NCBI GenBank assembly: GCA_964019695.1
Contig: OZ026518.1
Location: 76,997,912-77,061,911, forward strand
Direction: 5' to 3'
DNA: 64,000 nucleotides
Source: Loripinus fragilis
Taxonomy: Eukaryota > Mollusca > Bivalvia > Lucinida > Lucinidae
The notes beneath the pieces are model-generated. The model was not told where the DNA came from and did not search any database. It saw only the letters and a list, made by a program, of their open reading frames with translations. The position numbers and the translations under genes are program-made. Below are positions 8,752-20,628 of the stretch, piece by piece; the first letter of the stretch is position 1; every line of letters begins with the position of its first letter.

Positions 8752-9258
8752 CAGTAAAACCTGTGTAAAACGGTTACTCAAAATAGACAAAACAAAGATC
8801 TTAATGACAAATGGTAGCTTAAAGACATAAGATTTTGAGCAATAATAGTGATACCGCTCATTATTACTCTCTCCAGGGGTCATACAGTACATATCAAAGG
8901 ACAATCATAATTAAGTGATTATGACTTCCTAACTAGGGCAATAAAGTGGTCCCATGAAGGGATTAAGTATTTTCCGATAAAATCTTAGTGAAAGATATTG
9001 TGTTGTATACAGGTAATTCCCCTCTTGAGGCCCCTTTAATTTTGTGAGATATTGAAACTGCGCATATGTCCCTTATCAGTTAATCCTTTAAAGATCTTTA
9101 TTGGACAGTAATATATGCCTTTAATGAAGGTCAAAAGTATTGCAAAATGCTCCCCTTGGAGCATTCTGCAATACTTTTGACATGCCTTAAGCTATTCTTG
9201 GTCTTGAAAAACAATTTTCGGTCATGTTGAGAGTGGCCGTTTTACACAGGTATTACTG
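8752..9258. mobile_element. Pogo-like palindromic MITE, copy 3, interrupted by a TTAA-flanked insertion
   Basis: The left part 8752-8822 (CAGTAAAACCTGTGTAAAACGG to GGTAGCTTAA) and right part 9121-9258 (TTAATGAAGGTCAAAAG, central hairpin, ACACAGGTATTACTG) belong to one element. They are separated by 298 bp (8823-9120) with TTAA at both junctions. Confidence 0.85.
8823..9120. mobile_element. 298-bp insertion with TTAA target duplication
   Basis: TTAA at 8819-8822 and 9121-9124. The ends are AGACATA at the left and, as reverse complement, AGGCATA at the right, a short imperfect inverted repeat. TTAA is the target of piggyBac-type transposases, but the ends do not show the common CCYT start, so the class is open. 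No coding capacity. Confidence 0.75.
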
Positions 9259-9296
9259 TATACTCTTTTCAAAGTTCTATGCCCTCTTTGGGAAAC

Positions 9297-9780
9297 ATGT
9301 AGATCCAGACCAGCTGGTTTCTGATGAAGCTAGCTGATCAGGATTCAGGGCTTACCCTGGCTCCAAATTGGTTTTTAGCCAAATTGAAAAGGTTGGAGCC
9401 AAATGAAATTAAATCCAAGGTTTTAGCCGGAAAGAAGTATGAACAAGTTATTTTGTATTTTTTAAACTCTTTGCCTGCTAGAGGTGACTTTTTTTGTCTG
9501 CTGATAATGTCAGACCTAACCTGGATCCAAACTGTCTGACACCCGGATGGTACTGAAAAAATCCAGCATCCAAAGAGTAAAATAAGGCACAATAATAAAG
9601 TGTGAAGGAATAATAAAAACAAAATTTGAAAATCCAAAATCTGGTCAAAATACACTTTTTCGCAAATATGTAATTTTTGAACCACCTAGACTGTACTTTC
9701 AGCCAATGACTTATATTTGTAGCCACTCTACATTTTTAGTAGCAAATGGCTACAATGGCTAATGGCAGGGTAAGTGCTGC
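9297..9780. other. Dispersed repeat stretch, no gene
   Basis: Contains a GATCAGCTGG-type hairpin (9297-9345), the CTCTTTGCCTGCTAG / AACCTGGATCCAAACTGTCTGACAC motif (9470-9545) seen in the GATCTGGATCC family, and A/T-rich sequence. Open frames on both strands here are short and resemble no family I know. Confidence 0.5.
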
Positions 9781-9868
9781 AGGATCCACGCCGTTTTTCA
9801 TCCTCATGATAAATCCATAGTAATAATGATATTGCACCACTGCATTGACGAGAAATCAGATGTTTATA

Positions 9869-10074
9869 CAGTAAAACCTGTGTAAAACGGTCACTCTCAA
9901 AAAGACCAAAAATTGTTTTTCAAAACCAATTATCGCTTAATGCAGGTCAAAAGTATTGCAGAATGCTCCAAGGGGAGCATTCTGCAATAGTTTCGACCTT
10001 CATTTAGCTTCCGTTTGTCATTAAGATCTTTGTTTTGTCTATTTTTGAGTGGCCATTTTACACAGGTTTTACTG
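9869..10074. mobile_element. Pogo-like palindromic MITE, copy 4 (best preserved)
   Basis: 206 bp, flanked by TA. Ends CAGTAAAACCTGTGTAAAACGG and its inverted partner TTTTACACAGGTTTTACTG. The central hairpin is GCAGAATGCTCC-AAGG-GGAGCATTCTGC. Little divergence between arms suggests this is close to the active consensus. Confidence 0.9.
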
Positions 10075-10977
10075 TATTTTTTAAAAATCAAATAGCTCAT
10101 AAAGTACTCAGTGTGTTGATATTTGGGCATGTGCACTTAATAGGTAAATTATGGTACACAATTTTTCAAATATGGAACTTATCTTTGAGCTATGATCCTT
10201 GTTTAATAGAGAATACCACCCTTATAGACAGTAGACAAGCATATGGCTGAAGGCACAAACACAGTTCCATATTTGGGGTAAAATTCCATATTTAAAGCAT
10301 GTTGTGTTTCATGAGTTTTATCATACATTCAGTCCTTTTCATGTACATGTAGACATTTCATCATCTTGTCACTATTCATAAACTTCAGAGTCAAACTTGT
10401 GTTACAGTTGTTAGCTTATAAAGTAATGAGTGATCAACCCATGGAGCTGTTTATTTAGTTAGATGGTGACATATTTACAGTGATTTTATTGCCATTTTTG
10501 GATACAGCCTGTGCCTTTTGAATTTCGGAATAAATCCCAATAAAATCCTTATGTTAGGAAAAAATCTCCAAAATCGGGGAAAATACAGGCCGTTTTTGGA
10601 TCGGCAAGCAGCCTGTATTTGTCTTTAAAATATGCAAAATAAAATCACTGCTTTACTAATTGGCCCGTCTACCATTAAAATTTTGCTTTAGTGAATATGA
10701 TTAAGTTCTTATATAGGGCTATGTTGCTTGGGTTTTTTGTTCTGAAAAAAGTATCATTTGCAGGCGCATAGTCTGGCAGAGGCCAAAAAGCCTGGACTTC
10801 AATTTTGCTTTTTACCCTTATTTTACTTAATTCAGATCTAATTCAGCTAATAATCTCTGAATCCTCCTAATGTTCGTTCCAGGCTTCAACATTAAAAAAC
10901 TTCTGGTTATGCCCCTAGCTGCTTTGTGGCCCCTTACTACTCTCTGTTTTCCAAAATATCTAACAAGTATTAATAGA
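10075..10977. other. Unannotated A/T-rich stretch
   Basis: No exon or recognised repeat. A loosely inverted pair AGTGATTTTATT(10480) / AATAAAATCACT (10637) brackets about 170 bp and may be an old foldback element. Confidence 0.4.
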
Positions 10978-11511
10978 ATTTTCGCTTACTGTAAGGGCGG
11001 CAACTTTAATATTCATATCTTGGCGTGGTTCGGCTATTCCATCTGCTAAGGAAGGGAAATCAGGTTTTATTTTTAATTTGACTAAGAGTTAATAAGCTTT
11101 TCTGAGCCGCGCAAACGTGCGTGCATTTCATGAAAATCCAAACCGTATTCACACTGAACTCAGAAGTATTAATCCTTAAAGCGCATAATCATAAACTGTA
11201 TATTTTTGTCGTCCACTAAACTATTTGAAGCCTCATAGATAAACAGTGTGGATCCAGATCAGACTGTTCCTGTAGGAGCAGTCTGATCTGGGTCCACAAT
11301 GTTTGCCTCTATGCTTATGTTAAATAGACTTTGTCAGATGCAGTTATTTTGCTGGCGTTTAAAGGACTAAATAATGACTGAGGTAATGACGCAAGATGAT
11401 ACAGTTACTTTTGAATAAAACCACGCCTCATTTCCAGTTTTTAACTATGTCTTAGGTTGACCAGTCCTAATTACGCATTCATGAGGCGCAGCCTTTACAG
11501 TAAGCGAAAAG
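10978..11511. mobile_element. About 530-bp TIR element 'TTTTCGCTTACTGTAAGG'
   Basis: Left end TTTTCGCTTACTGTAAGGGC and right end GCCTTTACAGTAAGCGAAAA are inverted repeats of about 20 bp. The interior is unlike the other families and includes a GATC hairpin (11247-11307). A clear target duplication was not seen. Class unknown. Confidence 0.7.
11247..11307. repeat. Hairpin GTGTGGATCCAGATCAGACTG / CAGTCTGATCTGGGTCCAC
   Basis: Near-perfect inverted repeat around CTCCTGTAGGAG. Same dispersed family as 37366-37423. It lies inside the TIR element at 10978-11511, so it is either part of it or a nested insertion. Confidence 0.7.
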
Positions 11512-12198
11512 TCAAAGAATATCACAATACTTGCAATATTATTTTTATATTTTGTCATATTAGCTTTTGAATTTGATAAATTTTGACTGCTAGAGGTCTA
11601 ACTTTTTGTCTGAGTCTTCATCTACATCCAAACTTTCTTTATGTGAGCAGCGAAGGCTCTGGCAAGTCTTGCCTTAGACATTAATGCTCAACAATGTGAA
11701 AGGACAAAATTCTCATATGCTGGCTTATATGTGGGCATGCATAGGTGATTTCATTCTCATAATAGGTGGTCAGGTAATTTACAGGAAAGAATAGTCTCTG
11801 TGTGGGAGCACATTCTTGCTTTCAAGAGCAGACCTTAAAAATGCATTACTGCGGTATCAAGGTTTTTTCTACTTAGTATGTCATTTCTACTAAGTATGTC
11901 CCAAAACATTGCTTAAAGGTGCTCAGTAGAAGCATTTCATAGAGATTACTGTAGTTGGAAAAGATCAAGACAAGTGATCAAATTATACATTTGCTGTCAG
12001 TAACATAAGCTTAAGTTACTTTATGTCATGCTCTTATTTTCTTTATATCATATTTTAGGAATAAATTATTTGAATTTTGTTAATTGAGTCTTGTTTTTTT
12101 CTCCAACATCCAGAAGTTTATGACAAAAACAAGTGAATATGACCATGAAATGCTATAATCAAAGATCATAGACAAACCTGAAGTATACTACTTTTAGA
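11512..12198. other. Unannotated stretch
   Basis: No exon recognised. Small direct repeat TACTAAGTATGTC at about 11876 and 11888. An AAGTGAATATGACCATGAAATGC phrase at 12131-12153 matches the dispersed repeat better seen at 15510-15790. Confidence 0.45.
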
Positions 12199-12404
12199 GG
12201 CGTGCAGTAGCTCAGTTGGTAGAGTGTTAAACTTGGGATAGAAGGGTCCCTAGTTTGAGACTCACTGGAGGCACGGTGTTGTGTCCTTGAGCAAGACACA
12301 TTATCCTGTGCTTTAATAGTACTGGTTCAACCCAGGAAGACAGGAAAATATGGCAACATGAGTGACTAATTATTGACAAGGACATAAACAACACAAACAT
12401 ACAT
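12199..12404 (+). mobile_element. tRNA-derived SINE, family 1 variant
   Basis: GGCGTGCAGTAGCTCAGTTGGTAGAG is a tRNA-like head with the A-box TAGCTCAGTTGG. A degenerate B-box (AGTTTGAGACTC) follows at about 12252. Then come the family body TGTGTCCTTGAGCAAGACACAT, TACTGGTTCAACCCAGGAAGAC and the A-rich tail with ACATAAACAACACAAAC. Confidence 0.82.
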
Positions 12405-12539
12405 ATGGCAAAATTAAACAAAGACACCCATATAAAAGCAAGAATAAAACTAGAATTGTTTTTTCTACAAAAGCAGATCCCCCAACCCCCATTTGGTATC
12501 AGAAAGACTTTTTGTCCTAAACAAAGTCAAATCTATAAA

Positions 12540-12700
12540 AAGTGAGTATGATCAGGAAATACCACAATCACACATGGCAGACCAACCCACAGCACCTAGA
12601 GGAAAAACCACAGAACATTTATAGTTACAATACAACTGTAAGACAATAATAGCAAAACAACCAGCTTTCTCTTCCTCTTCCCACAAACAATGGTAAGTAC
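12540..12700. repeat. Dispersed repeat 'GTGAGTATGATCAGGAAATACCACAATCACAC'
   Basis: The same text occurs at 15510-15660, 17513-17650 and, shorter, at 12131 and 35945. All share CACAATCACA, GAAAGAGCCACAGA and CAACCAGCTCTCTCTT. Probably an old transposon family; ends not fixed. Confidence 0.6.
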
Positions 12701-12704
12701 TTTA

Positions 12705-14640
12705 ATAGTCAAGGAGCTTAATTTTTGAAAATTGACTTGGCACAATTTTTCAGCCAGAAAAGGTTTGACTTCAGAAATAATTAGAACTACCCTTCCACAA
12801 CATTTCTAGGCACGTTGTACAGTCAAATTCTGGTAGCAGTTTTTCCCTCACCTCCCCAATTTTACTATAAAAACAAAACTGCGACATTTGAATAAGAATT
12901 GAGTGGTGTCCAGGTGGTATCAAGATGGTGCATACAGTCGTTTTTTACAGCCAAAAGCTCGTTTGGTACCTAAACAATTATAAAAAAATAAATTGTTTGC
13001 ATCCAGAAACATAAATTTTATGTTATAAATGTTGTTTACGTTATATTTTCATGTTTACGTTATATTTTCAACTACACCTTATAAAATCAATTAGTTTAAT
13101 TTGATAAGCTCTATAATTAACATTAAGGTTTAAAATGCCGTTTCCGAAAAAGAAATTACCTGACTGTTTCAAAAATGCAAACAGCTTGTTTCTATCATAA
13201 ATACTTTAAGAATTATAAACTGTTGAATAAGATTACCCCAAATAAAATGGTGAATATGGTTAGAACCATATCACTTTGCAAGTCAGCATGTAATACTATC
13301 TGCTAACATTTTATAACCATAAATGAGCATTCTATCGATACACCATAGTAAAAAGATTTTTCTTCAAAGTGTTTCTGTTGTAAAGTACCATTTTGCTGTT
13401 TGTATGACATTATGTAACGTACATTACAAACTTTAAGACGTACTATATATATTGCTAAATACCTTATACATAGTATTATATGTCATATAGTATTTTATAT
13501 AACTTCAAAACTGTTATGTTTTAAATTTATAACCAGCTACCAGTTTGTTTTAAGATGATTACCAGTTCTTTTTTTATTAAGTAACTATATCTATACATAT
13601 TTATACTTAGTTTAAATCATATTACTAGTCATTTGCTTTCTATTAAAAGAAAATATCGATACAAAAGAATGAGAAATAAATGGATATTAACACTATAGGA
13701 ATTCCTATTATTTTAGGGTAACATAGTGAATTTGGCTATTGCAGAGTAACGCCTCATCCGCTAAAAAGCTTATGCACTTCATTCTGTGGCTAATATAATC
13801 TGATTTTAGAAAATTACAGTCTACAAACCTCATTTTGTGGCGGTCTTTTGGCAGCCCATAGTCGAATTATAGTACTACATTAAATAGTAATACATTTGAA
13901 AGTAGGTAACGTATATAACTCTAATATCATGCGGTTTAATATGAAAACGCATACTGGCTGTTAAGTGCATTTCATTTAATGCTTTTAAGGCAATCTTCAT
14001 GTCCATATATAAGAATTTACTGTAGGTAACAGATACAATATATTGCAGCAGAGAATGTACACTGAAAATTGTGTAAAACACACTTTCCTGAATTGTCATT
14101 TCAAGTGGTATGTTCTTTGTTTGATTTATACCAAATGTAAAACATGATAAACATACAATAAGAATAATGTTTAAATATGATTATATATATATGCTATTTT
14201 GCTTAATAAATTAAGAAATGGGGAAGATTGCAGTTCTTTTCGAATTTGGATACATTACATTCAGTGGGGTGGGGTAAACCATCCCTTCTGTTGGACATTT
14301 TCTCGTTTGACATACCATATATACAAATGTTTTATATGGCTTTCCTTTCGTATGCCATTGTATACAAATATAACATTAATTTAAAGGGAAATATGCTGAA
14401 TATGAAGCAATAGGTGAACATCAAGCGTGCTTGCCTCTCAATTTTACCTAAGCGGAAGATACGTTCAAAGATGGCGTTCTTCAACAAAATTGCTACCACA
14501 ATTTGACTGTACGACGAACCTAGAGATGTTGCAGAAGACCTTAGGATTGCATTTCTGCAGTCAAACCTTTTCTGGCAGGTAAGTTGTGCCAAGTCAAAAA
14601 CTAAGACCCGTACAGAAATCAGCTCCTTGACTATAAACAA
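12705..14640. mobile_element. About 1.9-kb structure bounded by roughly 150-bp inverted repeats
   Basis: 12705-12842 (ATAGTCAAGGAGCT, GACTTGGCACAA, CCAGAAAAGGTTTGACT, TACAGTCAAATT) is the reverse complement, diverged, of 14487-14640. The outside flanks share AAACAATRG, possibly a target duplication. Between the arms are about 1.64 kb of A/T-rich sequence with no long open frame. Could be a large non-autonomous element or two inverted copies of one short repeat. Confidence 0.55.
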
Positions 14641-14699
14641 TAGATTAACAAAAACAGAACCACCACCTTAGAACGGACAGCAGCCAAAGCCACTGGGGG

Positions 14700-15480
14700 T
14701 GGGGGGCTTATATGCATTTAATTGGCGCCAAATCTTCGCCCTAGATACTGCTGTTGTTAAAATACAAAATTGTTTAGCTATCATGGATGCAATGTATCAT
14801 CACAGAGAAACAATCGAATCAAACTAACACACTGTGATGATACAAAGAAAAGGGCTCATGACTCGTAGAGAGCCAGAGCTAAAGAAAACGTTAAGTTGAG
14901 CTACGGTGAATTCTGTATTTATTATCAAAAACGAAGTCCAATGCTATACTTATCCTTAGAATAAGACAATATGTACAGATCTAGTATATATGAGTATAGC
15001 ATTAAATGCTATATCAATTCTATGCCCTAATTCTGTACTAAACAATATAGTATTAGTGCATAATCAGTACCTAGTTATTATATTGTTAGAAATGGTTTTT
15101 TGTTTGCATGTTTCTCAATGTCTGCACTGTTTGGCATGGCTTTTTAGCTGTGGTGTTTGAAACTTTAGAACATCTACCGTAACCAGGGCTAAATGTGAAA
15201 CCCTCCCACACAATAGGAGCAGGAAAGAACTAACAGCATTAGACTCACTGTCCGAGTCCTTTCACTGAACTGTTTACAGTTAGTTTCAAGGTTATGTGTT
15301 AGCCAAATGAAAATACCATTTGATCCCAATTTGATGCGGTAATGCATGTATATTTGTCAATCTCTTAACAAAAATGCTAAGAAAATTTGTGAGAAAGGAC
15401 ACATAGCAGGTTATGGGATTATCACTCCTTTACATGTGTGTATTAAATTGAATGTGAATGTTTCTGAGGGAACCCTACGT
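14700..15480. other. Unannotated stretch
   Basis: A/T-rich, no exon or repeat recognised. AAACTAACACACTGTGATGATACAAAGAAAAGGGCTCATGACTC at 14819 recurs diverged at 16896-16941 (AAATTAACACACTGTGATGAATC), so part of it is dispersed repeat. Confidence 0.45.
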
Positions 15481-15504
15481 GATATAGAACCTCAATAATA
15501 AAAA

Positions 15505-15800
15505 AAAAGTAAGTGAATATGATCAGTAAATATCACAATCACACACTGCAGACGAATCCTACGCACCGTGAGAAAGAGCCACAGAAAACCAGCAGTCACA
15601 AGACATCGGGAAGAAAATTGAAGTAAAGCAGCCAGTTCTCTCTTTCCCATCAAGATGATTACAAAACTGGAGAGTACACTAAATACTGCATAACAAAACA
15701 AGAACCAAACACAGAATTCAATGGGAGCATTAACAACCAATAAACAATGAATCGACAACAGAACCACCGCCTTAGAACTGACACCAGCCTAAGCCATTGA
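15505..15800. repeat. Longest copy of the 'GTGAATATGATC...CACAATCACAC' repeat
   Basis: Contains the shared blocks of 12540-12700, plus GACAACAGAACCACCGCCTTAGAAC, which also occurs (diverged) at 14655-14680 and 17390-17415. No TIR or tail identified. Confidence 0.6.
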
Positions 15801-16449
15801 AGAGCTTAAGGACATATGCTACTAAATACTTCCCATATTGAAATATTTTCAATACTTTGCATACAGTTTGTTTTATGCATGGGCTATCCATTTATGAAAT
15901 AAAAAGGATATGTCACCATGCTTATTTTTCAGAATCTCATATTGAAGTTTACAGCATTTGACCAATTTTCTAGAAATATAAAATAATAACACTAGTTAAA
16001 ACGGTTGTAATCTTCAGCCAGCTTCTATCTTTTAACTTAAATTACTGCCAATGACCTCAAACTTTTAAGAAAATGTGCATGTTTACTTGTTTTCCCATGC
16101 TGTGGCAAGATACTGCATGATATGTTTTGGCAATTCGTCAAAAACTGGAATTTGTTTTTAAAATAAATCATGTATTAAAAAATCTGATATTGAAAATCTT
16201 GAAAATTTATTTTTAATTCATGGACTATTATAATACCTTTCAGAAAAAAGAATAAAAATCTGGGGTCATCGAACTAATTCTCTTTCTAGAGGGCCAAATT
16301 TAACCCCACCCCCATAGGTTTAATGCGTAATTCAATATAAAAAGTTCAGGGATGACCATTTCGTTCGTTTTGATGATGCCATTTTACTAGTATATGATGT
16401 AATTTAGCATTAAATGTTAAAAAAAGAAAGAAAAAACACACTGAAAATA
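15801..16449. other. Unannotated A/T-rich stretch
   Basis: Nothing recognisable on either strand; no splice-bounded open frame. Confidence 0.4.
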
Positions 16450-16522
16450 CGTTCGCATCCGGGAATCGATCCTGGTCCTCAGGCTTTGTAGCCAGACACG
16501 CTAACCACTAGGCCACGAGGTC
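16450..16522 (-). repeat. tRNA-like head with A-box and B-box (tRNA pseudogene or SINE head)
   Basis: On the minus strand: a box A (TGGCCTAGTGGTTAGCG), an anticodon-arm-like hairpin TCTGGC-TACAAA-GCCTGA, and a box B with one change (GGATCGATTCC). The two acceptor ends (GACCTCG and ATGCGAA) do not pair, so it is not a functional tRNA. It shares GTGTCTGGCTACA with the SINE head at 36368. The downstream poly-T (minus strand) could be a pol III terminator. Confidence 0.6.
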
Positions 16523-19246
16523 AGGTCGTGCACCGCTCTAAATAACCATACAAATAGTATAGACTCGGCCACTACCGTATTCGTAACCAGGGTTATTGTG
16601 TACGTCGTTTGATTTCGACTGAGCTACATGTATCTGTCTTTAGTGCTGAGACGATCAGTTCTGAAAAGATGTCAATAGATATTTCGAACACACTTTAATT
16701 AGTTATTATGTGAAGAAAATGTCGGAACACCGATATGACATAAGAATATCGCAAGCTGTGTAGATCCGAATCCGTTAAGGGTCGAAAGACAGGACCCAGA
16801 CAACTTTCCCCGTTTGCAGACGCGGGAAAGGTGCGCATTGGAAATAGCCGCATATGTCTTTAAATGCCGCTTACTGGTACCAAATCATCTAATCAAATTA
16901 ACACACTGTGATGAATCAAAGAAAATGGCTCACGACTCACAGATAGAGCATACAAGTATATCTGCTGCTTCTTCGATAGCATCAGTCAACCTGGAACAAA
17001 GTACAATGCTTCTAAAACAATAAGAAAGAATTTTAAAAAATAAATAAAACAAAGCCATGTATTATGGTTATTTGGTTTATAAATTCAAACGAAATTTGCG
17101 TTAATGGCCTTGTTACCAGTTTATTACAAGTCCTCATCTTAGGGGAGCCCTCTTACGTAGAAAAATGTGTCTTTAACAATGAAACGACAGACTTGACAAA
17201 ACTACCTGAAGCGACCACGGGTACGACTGGCCTTAAATTCAAAATACGCACTTGCTAAAATGGTTAATGTATATGATAGTCATGATACAATAATCAGATG
17301 ATTGTCCCACTAGAAAGCACACAAAGAGACACGTACATGTATAATAAAATCAGGGCTTTGCACGAAGCCAACAAACACAATGGCAATAACAGCAGAATCG
17401 CCGCCATAGAACGGAGACAATAATAATTAGCAACACAATAATGTTGATTATGTCGTTTGCTGTAAACAATGTGTGGCGCTTTAAGAGTTAATGCTTGCAC
17501 AGTTTTAAAAATGAATATGACCAGGCAATACCACAATTACAGAGCATAATCGAACACACGTCACCGCGAAAAAGAGCCTGACATATCTACACCCACACGA
17601 CAGAAAGAATGCAGTTATTATCAACATATAGTAAAGCAACCAGCTCTCTCTTCATCAGCAAGACAGGGTCTTTCTACAGACCCTGGCGAGAGCATTGCCC
17701 AACAAGAATGGCCTATTATAAAAATGAACAAGTCCCATTATAGATACAATTAAGTTCCGCACTGCCAACCTTTAAATGTTACTTTTATATCTTGATTAGT
17801 ATGTACTAGGAGATGATGCATCAATCAGTTAGGGATCTTTCATGTGAACCAAACATATTATGTGTCTTAATCCACATCAGAATTAAGGATGAAGTTGGTG
17901 CCGTTTAATATGTTTAAGCCCTCCAGTATTTCTTTACTGACCGTTCCAAGGCGTTGCTTCTTTTGTTGATCATTTTGTTATATGTGTTTCATATTTGCCT
18001 TTGCTATACTGTCTTGTCTGTTCCTTGCAGCCCAATGTTGTCACCTGCTGGGAAATGCTGACTTCTTGTCTCTCTTGTGTGTTATGTTTTCTTGTGGTTT
18101 TGTCACGTTCCCGTATGGTGTCCCAAGTCAGGTGTGTAACTTGATTGTATCGATCCCTGATCTTTACACTCTTCCTTATTTTTAGTACTACATGCATATA
18201 AAAGGTATCATTCTATGCTTATTCATCGAGATGCCAATATCACTATATATCATGAGATAGTTTATACTTATCGCAACTGAGGGCAGCTGAGGCTCAGACG
18301 AGCCTGTCCACTCACCAGAGTCATTGCTGCGCTCGCTCACACAAAGAATGGATGAAGATGAAATTAAAGCTCGGGCCAAACTTTAGGCCTCTAGTCCCAC
18401 TACTTAGCTCCGTATGTATGTTTAAAAAGTTATTTTACGAGATATTCGACAACTTGTCAAAATCTCATGATCTGGCTTATCATGTCATCAACAATGTTCT
18501 GTATTGTACTCTTGATTTGTAAGTGTAAAGGAGTACTATTAAACTACCTTTGAACGATCACTAATCCAAGTACTAACCGCGGAGTAATTTGCTTAAATTG
18601 GCAGAAAAGCCAGACCGCTAAGTCCAACACAAGTTTCTGTAAAGGCTAGCCCATGAACGAAATAACAAATTCACGGCTGATTTTTTTTTTGTTGGTTATT
18701 GTTATTCTAGTCGCTCTGAAAAATGCGCTGCTGAATTGTTCCAGGAACGGAAGCAATGTATACTGGCGGAAATGTTAACTTAAAAAAAAGTATGTAGGCC
18801 TTGTTTAAGAGTTGGAATCTGTTGTACATTGTATGTCTCGATATTCTGATATTTGTAAAAAGGTAATCGGATGTCGTAATAGCACACTCGTCGAAATTCA
18901 AAGTTTTTTGTTCAATGGGGCGTTCTGCGACAAGCCGTTGACAGTGAACCTGGCTACATGTAGATATATGTATAGCCTATACGAGTATATGCTTGGCACT
19001 GAAACGTTCTTACAGTTCTTTCAATGCCATATTATACTACTGTCAATAAACTGAAAATCTCTGCGTATCATGAGTTATTTAATTAACAGTATTTTGGGTC
19101 CGAGATTTATTTAACGAGGATTCTTAACAGCCCAAGGGCCACTAGTAGGTCTCCTCACAAAAAATACATATACAAGGACAATATGTACAGATAGACATAC
19201 ACTAAAATAAAATATGTACATATTTGTACGTCCGAAGAAAGAATGC
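16523..19246. other. Long unannotated stretch
   Basis: No convincing exon. It holds a copy of the CACAATTACAGAG / CAACCAGCTCTCTCTT repeat (17513-17660) and scattered A/T-rich sequence. The pyrimidine-rich part 17960-18185 looks like another dispersed repeat (compare TTGTCTTCCTGGTGTCTCGTGG near 54664). Confidence 0.45.
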
Positions 19247-19304
<58 letters not shown>

Positions 19305-19309
19305 CGTGC

Positions 19310-19370
<61 letters not shown>
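19247..19370. repeat. (TG)n microsatellite, about 124 bp
   Basis: Alternating TG broken once by CGTGCGTGCGTGCG at 19301-19314. The His/Thr-rich open frame across it is a by-product. Alternating purine-pyrimidine of this length could adopt Z-DNA. Confidence 0.97.
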
Positions 19371-19371
<1 letters not shown>

Positions 19372-20362
19372 TAGAGGAAGAATGTCATATTAAGTAGCGC
19401 AATCTTATAAGCTATCGTCGTGTTCAGCAGTTGCATTGGGATCGAGACGCCCAGATTCATAGATAAATTTGAAAACGCAGTCAAAGGCTCATGTCTTCTG
19501 GTCCTTGCAAAAGCAAAGAAATATTACAGAGATAATCAGGCATTAATGCGATGACAGTGTTGAGTGTTATGTAGCTTGTACCAGGAAAGATGATTATGGA
19601 AATTTCAGAGACCATTGTATGTCGTATTATAACAACTACAACAATTCGTTTGGTATTAAAATCTTGTCAAATTATTTTTATGTGACGCTTATTTATTAAC
19701 TCTCGGACAGACGTCATGGACGTTGACCCTTCACAGGCTGAACTTCGAAATGTTTCAAGGGACGTAATCGCCATTAGTCGCCATTATATTTTACACTTCC
19801 GTTCTCTGCCAACCTACGCAACGAAGCTCAAGCAGTAAGTTTAGCAAAATGTGAACAAACAAATAACTCATCGGAATATTTCTGTGAATGAAACACCAGG
19901 TAAGTTCCAATTTTATTGTTTACTGTAGGTTGTAGACAATATCACTTTCTGAAAACATAGAAATTTGGTTGGATTGAAATGACCTAATTTTCAACTGATA
20001 AAAACTCCAGGTTGTTTTGCATGAAGTTTTGCAAGTTCATACTTCATTTCTGCAAATTTAATGTCAGATCATTGAATATTTTAAATCGAACTATTAGTGT
20101 GGCATTTATTTGCCAATATTCACAGCAGTTTTCAGTTCATTTAATGTTAATTGGCATGATAATTGCCAAGCCAATAGAAGTGAATGAAAAATGCTGAGGT
20201 AGTCCGAATGATTGTTAAAATGGGCGGAGCTTGTCACCAATAGTGGACATGGATGAGCTGCATATACAGGTGATGCAAATGATGCTGGACAAAGTGCATT
20301 ATTTATGTGCTAAAGATTGAAGACTGGGACGTAAAGAATCAAATCAAGCAAAACAAGGGTCA
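19371..20362. other. Possible promoter / 5' non-coding exon region
   Basis: 19735-19900 is less A/T-rich and reads like a transcription start region: two GCCATTA blocks, ACTTCCG (ETS-like), and two good donors, GCAGTAAGT (19832) and ACCAGGTAAGTT (19896). No coding exon could be tied to it. At 20311-20350 the 3' end of a family-1 SINE (GGGACGTAAAGAATCAAATCAAGC) is present. Confidence 0.3.
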
Positions 20363-20628
20363 ACTTGAAAATAAGAAAAATATGTGTTTCGGGTAACGGG
20401 TCTGAAAATTTTAGGTAGGGTAGGCACACATATTTTTTTTCTATATTTTTTTCTTCTGGAAAAAACTATAATTTTATGCATTTTGAAAGGCATTGCGCCT
20501 TTCAAAATGCATAAAATTATATATTTTTTGCCAGAAAACCTGAAAAAAATTCTAGGTTTCACCAGTAAATTTAAGTAGGGGTTGGGTTACCCTGAAAACA
20601 GGTATTTTTTTTTAATTTGGCCTAGAAT
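20363..20628. mobile_element. TIR element, family 'TGTGTTTCAGGTTAC', copy 2, with central hairpin
   Basis: AATATGTGTTTCGGGTAAC at the left, GGGTTACCCTGAAAACAGGTA and AATTTGGCC at the right, as in 4640-4880. The centre is a perfect hairpin: TATAATTTTATGCATTTTGAAAGGC mirrored by GCCTTTCAAAATGCATAAAATTATA (about 20467-20521, arms 25 bp, loop 5). Confidence 0.72.

Noticed and set aside
16450..16522. A functional tRNA gene on the minus strand
   Set aside because: Box A and box B are present and the length is 73, but the acceptor ends do not pair and the T-stem has a mismatch; kept as tRNA-like repeat.
19155..19484. His/Thr-rich 109-residue frame
   Set aside because: Product of the (TG)n microsatellite.
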